Shown piece after piece: positions 48,746 to 62,800 of a stretch of 64,000 nt of DNA; position 1 is the stretch's first letter; each line of letters begins with the position of its first letter. A program made the translations under genes and the position numbers. The stretch is taken from NCBI GenBank assembly GCA_022316685.1, contig JAKJHU010000046.1, positions 4,129,001-4,193,000 of the forward strand, given 5' to 3'. This DNA comes from Progne subis subis (lineage: Eukaryota; Chordata; Aves; Passeriformes; Hirundinidae). The notes beneath the pieces are model-generated. The model saw only the letters and a list, made by a program, of their open reading frames with translations. It was not told the DNA's origin and did not search any database.

Positions 48746-50437
48746 CTAGAAGAGAAACACCTAACCCTGGCTCTGTTAAAATTGAGGACCACACATTTTA
48801 AGGGACAGGCACAAAGAGTCACTGCCAGTTTAGAAGGACTAGGTGGGAAGAACGGTTCTGATCTACAACCATAGAAACTTGCACTATGAAAGAGCTCTTC
48901 TCTGCTGAGCTTTCACATGAAAGTTTAAGAAACACTAAGGTAGGAGCTTTTTTTCCTCCTACTTCAAGAGCTTTTGGCCCTCAGGGTTCTTAGCTTGTGA
49001 ACAGCCTTCTTTGCAATGCTAGTAGAAGTTATTAATGTCAAGTGCCAAAAAGAAGATACAGAAAAGAAACAAGAATTCATCATCTTTTTCTTCTTTTCTC
49101 CATCATATCTTTGAAGCCCTTCTAAGCACAGAAGAAAGGAGTAAAGAAGCAATCCAAATCATGTATGAGGCATATGCAGCAGATGTAATGCCTATAAATA
49201 AAGTTCAAGTGCTTTCACTGCAGCCATCCATTTGCAAATAGCCCCCACACTCTTTTTCAAGCTGCTACTCCCAGCTTACCCCCACTTAACATGAATCATT
49301 GCCAGGCCCACCTATGGTGCAAATCAATACATCATGTTTCTCCTTTATCCCTTCCAACCTTTCCTTCTGCTTTACCCTCATTAGTGCTAGATGTTTCAGC
49401 AGTAGTATTTACTGTGCCTGGTAAAGGAAATCCAATGTGAGGAAAAAAAGAGACTGAAGCAGATGTCTCAGAATGAGGACTTCAGTGCAAGTAGTAGTTG
49501 ATCTCAAAGAAGTCCTCTGAGCACATGCTTTAAATTCACAGCAGAACAGACTTAAGAGTCCGAGATAAGTAGTCACTATCATAAAAACAGTGAATCTACT
49601 CAGAATTGCAGGCCGTTACTTGTACAGTAAAATAAATGTTGGATCCTCCTGCATTTATGCATTTGCTCTGCTTGGATATGTGCAGGAGAGTAAGCATCTA
49701 CCATTCGGTATCAAGTATGATTAATGGCATCTGTTCCAGAAGGGAATCTAGAAAATACAGGAAGCGAATTTAAACCAAATACATCTAACAGTCAGAGGGA
49801 TTCCATAGAAGCAACCTCCTGTATACAGCTTACACTTTTATGGATGAGAAGGGAAAGCAGACAGCAAGCCTTTATGCACAGAAGAGTCTTTGCATAGAGT
49901 ATGTAGATAAGCTTGTTAGCCTGGAAGTGACCAAGTGTGCTCTGCACAGATGGACTTTGTGGAAACTTATTTGCAAAACTCTGGCTGCTCCATGCAGGTG
50001 AAAAATCTCATTTAATGGCCTACAACTTGAACAGAAGATGACACTGTTAGGTTTCTGTTGTCTTCATGGACCACTCGGTGCCCGTTTGTTATACACTCTC
50101 CCTGGCAGAGAAGCATTAGCCGTTATTATTTTTATAGCCCACATTAGCTGCCTATATGAAATACCTCATTCGAGCTGGTGCCAAGTCCTGCTCTGAGATT
50201 TCCTAACTGCTTCATTCTGTAAGAGAAGCTGTACCTGATGCTGAACCCAGCCTTACCCTCCCATTAGCTCAGTAGGTGGCAGCTGACCCAGGACAAGGCA
50301 TAGTAGTGGTTTTGGTTCCTTTCAAGTCATGATGCAGACATTCCAAGCAAGAAGTAAAGAGGAAACTAAGACATGCAGACAGATCAAATTTAACAGACTC
50401 CATTTACTATTTATCAATTATTTTATCTATAGATCTG

Positions 50438-50443
50438 TTTAAT
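50438..50443 (-). promoter_or_regulatory. WASHC2C: Candidate WASHC2 polyadenylation signal ATTAAA
   Basis: This variant hexamer lies 275 bases after the stop codon. A second ATTAAA sits at 50016-50011. No canonical AATAAA was found on this strand down to the ZFAND4 promoter, so the 3' end is uncertain. Confidence 0.3.
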
Positions 50444-50717
50444 AAAACAAACTATATAATAGATTACTTCATTGCAGGTATTGCACAGGCTGTATTCATC
50501 TCGGCACCATGGAAACATGATAGCAGGAGGTTACTGTATTTTTTAAAAATATATAATTTAGCAGAATTATACTAGCACAAGAGAATACTAACCATTTTAA
50601 ATGGATAATCTCATTTAAATATGTCCATCTCATTCCAGCTCTACTGAATTAGAGAATCCAGAGTATTAGTACTGGACAGGGCTAAGGAAGGCTGCTTCTC
50701 TGCAAACATCCCCTTGA

Positions 50718-50854
50718 CTACTGGCCTCCAAAGGCATTCAGTGGGTCATCAAATGTGCTCAGGATCTTGCTTTCAGATTTTGCATCTGAGGCTGCTTGGG
50801 AAGATCTGGTTTTAGGAGTAGGTATCTTGACTTGGCTGCTAGAGAAGATATCAT
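50718..50854 (-). CDS. WASHC2C: WASHC2 last coding exon and stop
   Basis: The acceptor GTTCCCCTCTTTAG precedes 50854. It encodes D-D-I-F-S-S-S-Q, a basic Ser/Lys stretch, and the conserved C-terminus [11 protein letters not shown] followed by TAG at 50720-50718. Confidence 0.95.
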
Positions 50855-53800
50855 CTAAAGAGGGGAACAAAAAAAAGATTTTAATGAGAAGTGACTTCTG
50901 AACAGAAGCCACATTGTACATAAGAGACTCCATCACATAGCGTTGACTGCCAAGGACATTCTGTGATAAACAAATGCTTTCCTGCTACTTGGATGCATTT
51001 TTAAGGACATACGTAGGAGCTGTTAGCTCTAAGATTTTTTTTTTTTCCTTCTCAGTAGACAGCATAATATTTGTATTTTAGAACAGTGTTCAGGCTCTCA
51101 TAAGCATTTGTAAAGTAGTAATAAATTAAAGCTCCACAATAAGTTCTATCATTCAAGTGCCAGATAACATCCCTCTTTTCTATCTCTTATCTGAGGAACC
51201 TGAGAGATCCAAGAGCTGTGAGGTTGTTGCTTAAAAAAAAAAAAAAAAAAATCAGAAAAGGAAAAGATGGTAGTTGCTAGCAACTACTGTGGTGATATTC
51301 ACTAACTATGAGTCTAATCTACAGCACAGTAAGAACATAATATAAATCCCCTGAGAACAGACCATTGCTAAGATGCAAGGAGGCGCACAGCTATAACCAC
51401 CATCCTGATGAATATTCAAAAAGGCTGTCTACAGTCTTGAATCAAGGCCTCCCATCACCTTCCTCAATACAAGCATATCTGTTGTGAATAAAAACAGGAC
51501 CACAAAGTGGGAAAATATCACACTGCCATTAAGGCAGAGGACAACAATACATAGAAATTAAATCATCCAACACAGCCTGTGTCAGCTGCAGTTCTCAGTC
51601 CTGCAATTCTTGCTGTGGCTAGAACTGCTTGTGTTTAGGACTGTGCTCATGAAAGAGATGAAGCTGCTACCATACACGTGCTGAGGGGTTGCCTTTTCAT
51701 CTGGAAGTACAATGCAAAAAGCTGTGCAAATTGAAATGCAGAATCTGCCTCAGAGCCATACCAATGTGAGATCAGTGTCTTAGAAACTTGTCTGGAGTAA
51801 TTCCCTACAGGAATTAAGCTTTTTCTCTGAACAATTTTATACTCTCTCCTGAACTACTTAAATGCCACGCTAGTTCTACAAATCCAGAAAGTTCTCATCC
51901 AAGGTTAAAATCCAAAGATGACCAGAGATTTCAGAGCAGTTGAAAAGGAAAAGAAAGCAAAGGGTTCTAAAACATCTTAGACAAATGAAGCTCAGGACAA
52001 TATTACAAGACTAGGAGCAAGATTTTTACTTATACATACTTACCCATATCATCGTCAAATATAGATTTTTGTTCCACCTTCTTCTTGGTCTTCTTTTCTT
52101 TTGGTTTTGCAGTTAGATCCGCAAAAATATCAATGTTATCATCAAACAGGTTAGTTTCTGGCATTTTCTCTTTCATTTTGGTCATTGGCTTAATTGCCTC
52201 AGTAGCAAATATATCATCCTTGGAGAAAAACATAGAAAGATCTCATCAATCCACAACAAACTTAAAGAGAATATTATCACATTATCTGTACACAGCAGCT
52301 GAGATGTTTAGAAGACTTGGGTTTCCTGGGCTTATCAGATAAAAGCTGAGCCAAATGACCTGAGAGGTCTTTGCCAACCTAACTAGCAAGAAGTCTGAGA
52401 CCCTTTTCCTCATGGAGGACTTGGCAGAAGTGCCTTAGCAGCGGATTGGACACAGGTCAAGTACAGCACACAGAGGCCTGTATCATGTGCCCAGCCCACC
52501 AATTTGATTCCTTTTTTAAAGCGTTATTTAGCTGGTGGGAATTGAACAGACCGTTAACAAAGAAGAAACAAATACCTTATTATTCTGAAAAAGCTATGTT
52601 GTCACACCACATTCAGTGCATGTCTGCTCTGTGTTAAGGCTCCACCTTTTAAACCACTGCTGCTAGTTAGGGGCTGAACAACCAAAGAAAGAGTTTCTAT
52701 ATCCCAGCAGTGGAGCAGGATTGAGAGATTACTTCACTTTCTTATTCTGCATACCCCATCCTATTCAGCAGCCTCCATTAAGCCTAAATTAGAGGGGTCT
52801 GCAAAAGGCTCTGGGGAACAAAAAGCAACGTGGCAGGTTCAGCCATTACCTCGAAGATATCTTGGGCAGTAGGGTCAACTGCTTGGCGGACAGCAGATTT
52901 CAATTCCTTTTTTCCAGTTTTCTGAGAGGTGAAGAGAGAATCTTCCTCTTCCTCCAAAAAAGGTATAGGGCTGCTTTTTATTGAAGATTTTTGTTGTACA
53001 GGCTGGAAGAGATCATTGCTGTCCTGATCACCCAGATCAGGCTTTTTCTCCTTGCCCTTGATGGGTTTGTCTGGCATTCTCTCCTTCAACTTTGATTGTG
53101 CAGCTGGTCTGGATGTTGAGCTGCTTGCAAAAAGGTCTTCAGATTCAAATAGATCATCTTCATTTTCTGTGGATTCTGGAGGAAGGAGTTTGTTTGTCCC
53201 AGCAGACAAAACACTGCTGTGAGCTGGTAGTGACAAGCTAGAGAGAAAGCCATTTTCCTTGGACTCTACTTCAGCAGCAAGAGGCTCCTTTATGTTCACA
53301 ACTGCTGATGTCTGTTTTGGTAGAGACAAGTGTGACTCTTTAGTAATGTTCACCTCCTCGCTCACTTCAGCCTCTTGAGCGGCCAGACGGCGCGCCTTTC
53401 TGCTAGGGGGTCTGCGCTTCCCTGGAACCCTGATCCTGGTCTGTAGGGAAGGAGGAAAACCAAATCAGGATCATACATAAGGAAAAAGCCCCACAGGACA
53501 TTCAAGTTTGGAGTAGTTTGGAGAAAGATTCAGAAATATAACCCAGGATGTCTGTTTTGCTGCCCTTAGTCATTCCACAGCAGTGGAACTGGTGTACAAA
53601 AGCAACAGCATTCGCAAATAGAGTCACAACAGGTCAGCAAGCCACTCTAGCCCCTTGGCTTTAGGTAATACATTAGTCAGCCTGTTATCCTGCTAATCTA
53701 GGGGCTTTTACAGTGCAGTTCAAGCCATGACTAATTATATTTTCCATGCAATTTCATTTTATGCATAGCCTATTGCAGTTAATTGCTGCTTTTAAGGAAG

Positions 53801-56800
53801 CCCCCTGCAAGCTTCCATTACGGCCTCTCCCCTATCCCACATGGACAGGAGTATTTACATGGGTAGGAAATGGATCACTACACCCTCTTCTTTGCTTTTG
53901 TTAATTGCTCCATCCACTGTTCTTTGAAAGGGCAGGCAGAATGCTGGGCAAGTTGCTTTGTTCCAGCAGTTGGAAAAAAGTGCATTTGTCTGGATATATT
54001 AATACTCAAACTTGAAAGGCTGATGATATGCCAACATTACAATATCTAACCTGAGCCACAAAAAGCATTCACTGTCTAGTTACCAGGACGCTGCTTCTTA
54101 GATTACTTCTGTAACAAAACATGCATCATCACTGAACTAAAATGGACATTCAAGGTTGATAACATGCAGCTACAGGCACTGTATTCTTTGCAAGCCTATT
54201 TAAAAGTGTCACAATAGAGAGCTTTGTCTGTTGGAACACGCTGCTGTTGGAAACAACTGTGCCTACAAAGTAATGCAACAGGCTGATGTACAAACTTCAA
54301 ACCCATTTGTCACTACGGGGTCAAGTCAGCTGTTGTGGTGACGGCTGCTGAATCCTGCCAAGTCATCTCCACTGCTCATCTAGTAATGAACAGCCTCATC
54401 AGCATTAGAGGAAGAAAACTTAAAATCTTAACTTTGATTTTATCTTACTCAAATTGCTGCTCTCAGGAAACCCCACAGACTTATAAAATCACAGGCACCT
54501 AGATGAAATCTTAACTACGTGGCTGACACTTCCATCTTTTTAAAGAACCACTAAGTCTCTTTAATTAGAATATGCCTTTTGCAGTCCATGAAGTAGAAAG
54601 TATAAGTGAAAAACAGGAGGCAGAGATTTGCCACGTCAAAAGCTGTAACACTTCTTTTTGTTTTCCTTTGCGTGAAAACAAAAGTTTTCTTTGAAAAAGA
54701 ATTGAGAGTTACAGTTCAGGACAGCATGACATTTTTATCCATGGGGGAGGTAAAGGTCAACCTACAGCAGTGATGTGTTTTGGATAGCTTGTCAAAGCAG
54801 CTGCCTGTAACCTGTTTTATAGTAAGCCTAGAAAGATGAGTTTTAATTTTTTTTTAGGTTGGTGTCTCCTGGGATAGGACAAGATGTTATGCTAACATAT
54901 TTTCAACCAACAGGGGAAATGCAGTATTTTGAAAACGTACACATGCGCTTTAAAAGGCACCAGGTATATGCATAAGCCCCTTACTGAGCTAAGTATAGGT
55001 GCTAAGGTAGACTTTCTCTTCAGTGATCCACGGAAGTGAGAGGGGATTAGATTTTCACATTCCCATTTAGATTCAGATAAAACATAATGTTTGCAGAACT
55101 TGCATACCAAAACAAACTCCTGCATGAGAACAGACTGTGTTTTTAATCCCCCTTCCTCTTGTCCTGAATACCAAAGTTACCTTATTGGCGTTGTGCAAGG
55201 TGTCTGCTTGCATGGGCTGATCAAAGCTTACGCCGAGTTCTTCATTGCTTCCTGCAGCAGAGAAGGCTTCACTGCTCTGTGCCTCCTTGGGCTCATGTAA
55301 TGGAGTGTCCAGCACTGGTAAGGGGGACTTGAGATTGGAAACCTTAGGCATTGCACCAGGTAGTAAGGCTGAAGGGTTAATAGCTAAGTTGGCCTACAAA
55401 ACAGACAACAAAAACATACACACAAAAAGAGATCGCATAACTAACTGCTCCAGAGCAAGCATGGCTCCAGAGAAGGAGCAAGAACTAGTGTATTTGGGTA
55501 TTCAAGTTCTACTTCTAAAGTGCTTGGCTTTTCTCAGACCTAAGAACTGTGTCTCCCACAAGCTCTGTCTCACTAAAACTGTGGAGTGGTCAACGCTGTT
55601 ATTCTGTGTAAGAGCTTCAGGAACAGCAGGGTCAAGTTATGCCAGACCAAACACCTACGTAGTTCAATATTCTGTCTGAGGAGACAACGGTTCTGACTTT
55701 GAATGGTACTGGGATACAGACAGTCATTAGTCATTTTGTGTCATAACAGGGACATGACCATAGTCCCCCCTGAGAGTCCCTAAACATACTTAATAGTGCT
55801 AAAACCAATAGCAGTTCAAAGAGGAGCCCACCCTCTGCCCCCCCAATATGAGTAAATAGTACTGCTTAGAGTCAGAACTGAAACAGAAGGAGGAAATAAT
55901 ATTAAACATGCAACACAGAAAAAGCAATCAAAAATATGCCGTCTGAAAAAAATAATAATGTTGCAAGAATAAGATAAGGAAGCGATAAGATTTTGGTTCA
56001 GGGAAAGCCATCAGTGAGGCAAGGAAGATTGTCTGGGGTTTGTTTTTGAAAGTTAAAATGCCAGTAAAGTTAATTACTTGTAGCTTTCCAATCCGAGATG
56101 AAGGCTCTTTGGTTTTAATGGGAACAGGACCTGTAGATTTCTGCATAAAATTACATTGGATTAAACAAGTTGTTATCAATCCAACCATAGTTTTCATTTT
56201 AATATATGTATAGAAAACAGCTAAGTGCTTACCAATTTCTTCTGAAGATACCTTGCTATCACATTCTACCATTAGAGCTATAGTCACTAAGTTTTCAGTT
56301 TCAGTTTCCCACATGCCACGGCCCCGTCTTCATTATCACATTTCATTCACCCATCTTTCTACCCAATATTGTACTTTGCCAGGGTAACTGAATGACATTC
56401 ATCTTCTCCAGGTCACTGTCACCACTAGTCAAATCAAATCAAATCAGGACTGCTATTTTCTCTCTCTTTGCCTATTCTGTCCCCTAAAATCCTTTGAAGC
56501 CATATTGCCGGGTAATGATCTAACTTTTCTCTTTGTGACTGGCTGTAACTGGACTACAGACTTCAATGAAGCCCGCATGGAAGCCAAGAGGGCCTCAAAA
56601 TTGTTCCACTCAGACTTCAATGCAAACAGCTTCAGAGAAGTGAGTGTTCCTCTAAAAAGAACAGCCCAGTAGTGCTAGAAAGAAAACTAGGCTAAAAGAG
56701 CAAGAGCAGCTGTTTGGTCTGAAGACTTGGGTCAATCCTAGGACTCAAGGAATTAATCAAATCAGCTAAGGTGCACGTTTCCAGGGCTTGCTCTCCAGAA

Positions 56801-59800
56801 GTTTGTAGTCTGCATGGTTCTGTGAACTATTGTAATACTGCTGTTTGTATGACTGGGCAGTAAGAGCTCTTCAGCTGGATGAAGTGACTGAGGGTTTGCA
56901 AGGGTTAAGACACTAGTTTGAAGGGCTTGATAGCATGACAGGGTATCCTAGTATCTGAGGAGATTGTTCTCTACTTAATTGCCTGTGGTATTCAGCTTAA
57001 CCTCAGACAGGCTGACATCATTCCTACAGCAGGCTGTCAGCAGCTACGAAAACCAGGAAGATGACTCTGGTTCTACATTTCAAGGAACGCTTCACAAAAA
57101 GGAAAGACGTGCTAATTACTAGCCCTACAGGCTGCTCTGTGTTCTTCAGCCCAGGGGAGAAAAAACAACTCCCACTCCCTACAACAAAAGTCTAATCTCC
57201 TACACATGAAAAGCCATCAGGCAGCGCTGGTGAGGGACAGGCCAGAACTCTGGGCCAGATCACTTCTCCCAGAGACTCTTGATTCTGCAAGATTACGGAC
57301 TTGTTTATTCACCATAAAGACTCCAAGATAAGAGTCTCAACTGTGCTGCATGCCCTGATCTTTCTGAGAAAGGCTACCTTTAAAGATCACATTCACCCCC
57401 TACAGACACTGGCACTTCAGAGAAGAAACAACAACTCATTTGCAGTACAGCTGGACCTAGGGTGTAGCTCTTCACTGCTATTTCACTTTTTAAAGTGTGT
57501 GTACAATGAATAAAACATCAATAATATTTAAACTTGTTGCTAGTAACAGTGCACCTGCTGATAAGCAAAGTTTGGCCATGCATTGCTGCCTGGCAGCCAG
57601 TGAGTGAATCCTGGTATTGGTTTTCATCTTTCCAAGACACTTAAAACAGGATGATATATCTCCTTTTTCTTTGAATGCTGTTCAAGGCACAAGATTTAAG
57701 TACTTGCCTCTGTAGTTGATGCCTTCAGAGTCTCATCTTGCTTGGCACTTAAAGCATTTTCTTGGTTACTGGTCACTGAAGAAGGGCCAATACTGGTATG
57801 AAGAGTTTTCTTCTCAGCCATTTTCTGAAAGCATTATGGACATAAGTCAGCATGAATGGGGTAAAAAGCATGGTGTGCAGATCCAAAAAAAAAAAAAAAA
57901 CCCCACCCCAAAACCCCAAAAGAAGCACAAGCAAAAATTTTTAAAATCTTTTCAATTGAACAGAAAACTAGTCACATCTTTTGATCCTGCTGTGCATAGT
58001 TGTATTTGGTTTGCATTGCCAGGTGTTGGTAATGGTGTTGGGGTGGCTTTTGTGAGAAACTGGTAGAAGCTTTCTCCAAAGGGGTGCAGAGATTCACTCA
58101 CAGCCTGTGGACGAGACCCAGGCCAGAGTAGGTGGTTACCTGAGGGGAGCCTGTGAACCCATGGAAGGTCTGGGTCCTGGCAGGGACCTGCAGAACTGTG
58201 GGAGAGGAGCCCACACTGGAGCGGGTTTCCTGGTAGGATTTGTGACCCTGTGGGAGACTTAGCTTGGCACAGGCTATACCCAAAGGACTGCACCCCATGG
58301 AAGAGCGACCCACACTGCAACAGTTTCTGGAGAACCATTGCCTATGGGATTGACTTAGGCTGGGGAAATACATGGAGAACTGTCTTCCGTGGGAAGGATC
58401 CCATGCTGGAACAGGGGAAGTACTCCCCTCTCTGAGCAGTGGCAGAAACAAGGTGTGATGAACTGACCTTAACCCTCATCTCCCTGCACCACTGGGGGTA
58501 GGAGGTGGAGCTAGGAAAGAGAGACGGGTGGGGGAAAAGTGTTTTTAAGGTCTTATTTTACTTTTCATTATTCCACTCTGATTTTGCTAGAAATAAATTC
58601 AATTAATGTGTTTAATTCAAGTCTGTTTTTCCTGTTTATTTTGTGAATGATCTCTCCCAGTCTTTATCTCAGCTCATTTATATAAAATATAACTTTGTTA
58701 TATTTTCTCTCTCCTGCAGAGGAGAGCGATAGAGGAGCTTTGGTGAGTGTCTGGCATCCTGCCAAGGTCAACTCACTACAACAATAGCCACTGGCTTATG
58801 GCTCTGCAAAGCAACGAGCTTCCATTCCTCCGTTACTTTAGTCTACCTCAACCTTTGCTGTCTGTACCAACAATTAATAATGAGCGTTTCAATAAACTTT
58901 CAAATGCATGCATATTTCCTCATCAACAAAACAGCAGAGACAATAGAAGCACAACACTAGCTAAGGAACAGTGCTATTTTTATGTTTTCAAGCAACCAGG
59001 CTCCATATATAGTCTCCCAAGCACTAATTACTTAAGACCACCCCATCCAGAGTCCTCTAAGAAAATGTTTCCAGGCACTATTGCCCATTTTCTAGCCTAA
59101 CTTGCAGTTATGGACATGAATATAAACTAAAATAAAAGTTTCAATTTAATTAAGATAACTATATTTAAAATTATCAGTTTAGAATGTATGTTAGGACTTT
59201 GACCTCAGACCACCTGCAACACAGTCTAGTTCATTACTGCAGCTACTCACCCTTTAAAAGCTATCGGGTGACCATGAGGATTTTAATACTGCATCATTAC
59301 CTGAGATCAAACCAACCTGCAGAAACTTGAATTACACAACTCACAGAGCACAGCTCATCAGTCATGCATAAAGCACAGCCAAGTAATATTAGCAAGTTAA
59401 GTAATTAAACAAAACTCTACTATGATTTCTGCTCAGATGTGTTCTCTTACACCCAAGCCAGTCCCAGTGGTGCACAAAAATAAGTAGAATCCAATTCTCT
59501 CATTCCAACATTAGGAGACCCAATGCATCTGTTTGCTCCCTATGTCTTCAGGGTCACAATGACCATTTCTGTTCTCTCAAAAAATCTGAAAAGTCACTTA
59601 ATTTCTTGTGGGTATACAAATGGAGAAAAATCCCTCCCATACACTTCTTTCCAATCTCTTTTATATAAGCCATTTACAGAAAAACAGGTACCGGAATGTT
59701 TGTTTTAGCAGTACTGAAGAGATCATCCTCATCATCATCCCCAAAAAGCCCTCCTCCAGGTGATGGCTTCAGGATACGGTTTGCAGACTAAAGAAATGAA

Positions 59801-62800
59801 AGATAAAGAGGTGTCACAGATGCAAAGCACATCTCTTTCAGCCCATGATGCCAGAATATAATTGACATTAGCATTTGGCCCTTTCTGGAAATCAGTGACT
59901 TCTAAGCTGTGTCCAAACATGGAACACCAGTGCAGAGAACACTTTCAAGACTGTTTTTAAATAGGAGGTTCAGAGAAGGGCTTTGAACTCACCACTGACT
60001 TCTTGGGGCTGGCAAAGAGGTCAACATCTGGGTCATTGTCCTTCTGAAGCTTGTGACTGAAGAGAAGCTCTTCATCTTGAAAGACCCCAGTACTTTTGGG
60101 CCGAGTACTATTCTCAGAAGCCTGGAAGGAGAGGAGGAAGGTCCACACAGTGAGAAACTCCCTCTGTGAGGAGGCTATTTCCTCATGATAAGGCAGGTTA
60201 CAATTCCCCTGAGGCTACACTACAGCTCTGCAGTGGTAACAAAAACACAGCTTTAACTGCTGGTTATGTTTTATTTTGACCAAATTTGCAAAACTTACAA
60301 TGTAAATATTTGTATTTACATTTCAATTTAATGAAAAGACATTCACCACAGTATCTGTGTCTGTTGATCTAAGATCCAGCTGCTATTATTTACTTGTGAA
60401 GCTTCCTTCAAAGAGAAAAAAAATGTTTTCAGTATGTTATCATGACCAGTACAGTAAGGTTTATATTCCAGTAAGACTTTCCTGCTTCAAAAATTTCAGC
60501 TAAACATACAGGACATAGTAGTGAAAGGAAGAGAATCTCTTAGTTGACTTCTTAAGTGACATTTTCAAAGAAGAATAGAAAAATAGAATTTTTTTTTTTA
60601 AGCATAAGGCCTGTAAAGCTATTATTGTTGCTAGACTCCCTGTTCTTCTGTGAAAGCAAGCAAACACCCACAAGAAAGAATGCAACACATTGCCTTTGGC
60701 AAGAACTTGTACTTTCAAATTTGCTGCTGTGGGTAACATTGAAGTTGTACGTATCACACTATAAGCCCTCCATTACCTGGCAAAGTAATGAGTATCAGCT
60801 CCTTGAACACCAAAAACAATGTGTGACTGTGGTCATTGTAGGCACCCAGGTCTGGCTTGCAAGGGCCCCACTTAAATGTCCAGGTAAAGGCCCATATCTA
60901 TGTTTCACCACTCATCAGTCTCTATTAAAACAAATCAAATTAAAGGATGCCTCTTCAGAGCATGACTGGATGTCCAGTACCATGACATCAGACACAAAAT
61001 CCAGGCAGCAAGACTGATCATCATAAGAATAAAGCCTGATTCTTCCCATTCCTATTCAAGTCTCCAGGAACCGCAAAGGGCTGCCTAAATTTAATTTCTG
61101 GCACACCATTTTTCATCCATACACTCTCTTCTATGATTTCAAGTAGCTGCACTGAAATATCTGTATAGAATTTTTTTTTCTATTAGCATGCAGTAAAATG
61201 CTTTCAAGTTAGTGGGACAGGAAAATTTACAAAAGGATTCAGGATGACAGCGAAGAGCAGGAATAATTTCTCACTGAAGAACCTGGAAGGCTGGAAATTG
61301 AGAAACATCAGCCTGCATGACATGAAGAGAGGGAAAGGTAAAAACAAGACCTTGCCTAGAAAATTAGAGATGGAAATACCATTTCCCAGTGTTCAAGAAC
61401 TTCCTTACACTCACCACACCAACTCCTTTCTGTGCATTTTTTATGCCATCATCTTCCAGGCTCTCCTCCTCTTCCTCCTCAAATAAGCTTAACACTTTCT
61501 TAGCTTGGCTCTTCACATCTTTCTCCAGAGCTGGTGGTGATGTTACAAACAGATCTGAACTGCCAGCTGGCTCTGAAGATATTACTGCAAAAGGCTCCAT
61601 CAAAGAAGAAAAAAAACCAAAAAAAATCAGCCTGTTATTTATTTCAGGTTTGCCCAAAAATCCTGCTAAGCTTTCTTGGTTAAATACCAGTAGTGGTCAG
61701 AGTTCTGCAATCATTACCAAGCAGGCAACTGTATTCAAATAATTTTTCCAAAGCAGACAGAATATCGAATATGCAGATTAGCAAGAGACAGTTGACAAAG
61801 AAAAGAACACACATTACAGCCCTGAAAGGAAGACAAGATTTCCTCCTCTACCCTGCTCTGTGCCACTATTGATAAGCAGCTTCCTGCATAAGGTTTTCTC
61901 CTCATCTCTATGTCAGGTTGCATGTGCACCACAAGGTTGCACTAATCAGCTTTGCCACTACCTCTGAGTTACCTAGCTCATACTGCTGGGGGTACTTTAG
62001 AGTGAACAGCACTACCAGAACCCTAAATGTGCTCAGGAAAAGCGTGAAGAGTAAGAACTACAATGGAAATTCATCAGCTGGTAATTCCTCAACAATTACT
62101 CAGTAAGACTATGCCCAAGATCAGTTCTGCTGAAGCTTCTGCAGTAATACATTCAATACTCATCAATACTGTTCTGTAACAGTATTGTCCAGCAGAAATT
62201 CACAATCCTGAAGACAGTAACAACATTTATTACTTTGTAAATCATCACATATTATGGTGAAACAAAATTATTGAGCTTGAAGAAAAATCTATATATTAAT
62301 ACAGGCTATGTTTTAAGGGAAAGCTCTGTTCATGTAAATGAAGATTACCCAACTCACTCTGGAGGGAAAACCAGATTGTGCCTACCTCTTTCCCTCCAAA
62401 AACCCCCAATCCCTCTCCAGGGAATCAGTTAGGAAACAACTTTTAAATGCCATTTAATCAATTTGCTGTTTGACTGACAAGTGATTTTGCTAAATGGAGA
62501 CAGAGTTACTCTTTCCTCCAATCCAGAAATACATTTCTGTGCCAGGGCAGCACTGTCTGATTTTTTTTTTATTTTTTTTTTTCACTGAATCTTTACCAAA
62601 CTTCAGATTAATGTAAGAAAATCTCTCACCTTTTCCTTTGTTTGCTGCCCTGCAACATCTCTTCCTTGAGGCACAGGGGCTACTTCAGGCTCTTCTGAAC
62701 ACCACAGTGTATCTTCTACCTGGTTAGACTTCACTGTTTTATCTGGCAGATCTTCCTTTTCCTCCTTTTCTTCTTCATTAAAGGTAGGTGGTGCTTGTGC

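Larger units (their letters stand above)
48251..50717. other. WASHC2 3' UTR and spacer between WASHC2 and ZFAND4
   Basis: No coding exon was recognised. The upper part is WASHC2 3' UTR. There is no minus-strand AATAAA, but ATTAAA variants lie at 50443-50438 and 50016-50011. At 48560-48745 there is an A/C-rich block almost lacking G, including an A-run. The open frames listed here are short and unlike any known protein. Confidence 0.5.

Noticed and set aside
60556..61017. 153-codon plus-strand frame in a WASHC2 intron
   Set aside because: Antisense to the gene, no recognisable domain, low-complexity start; treated as chance.
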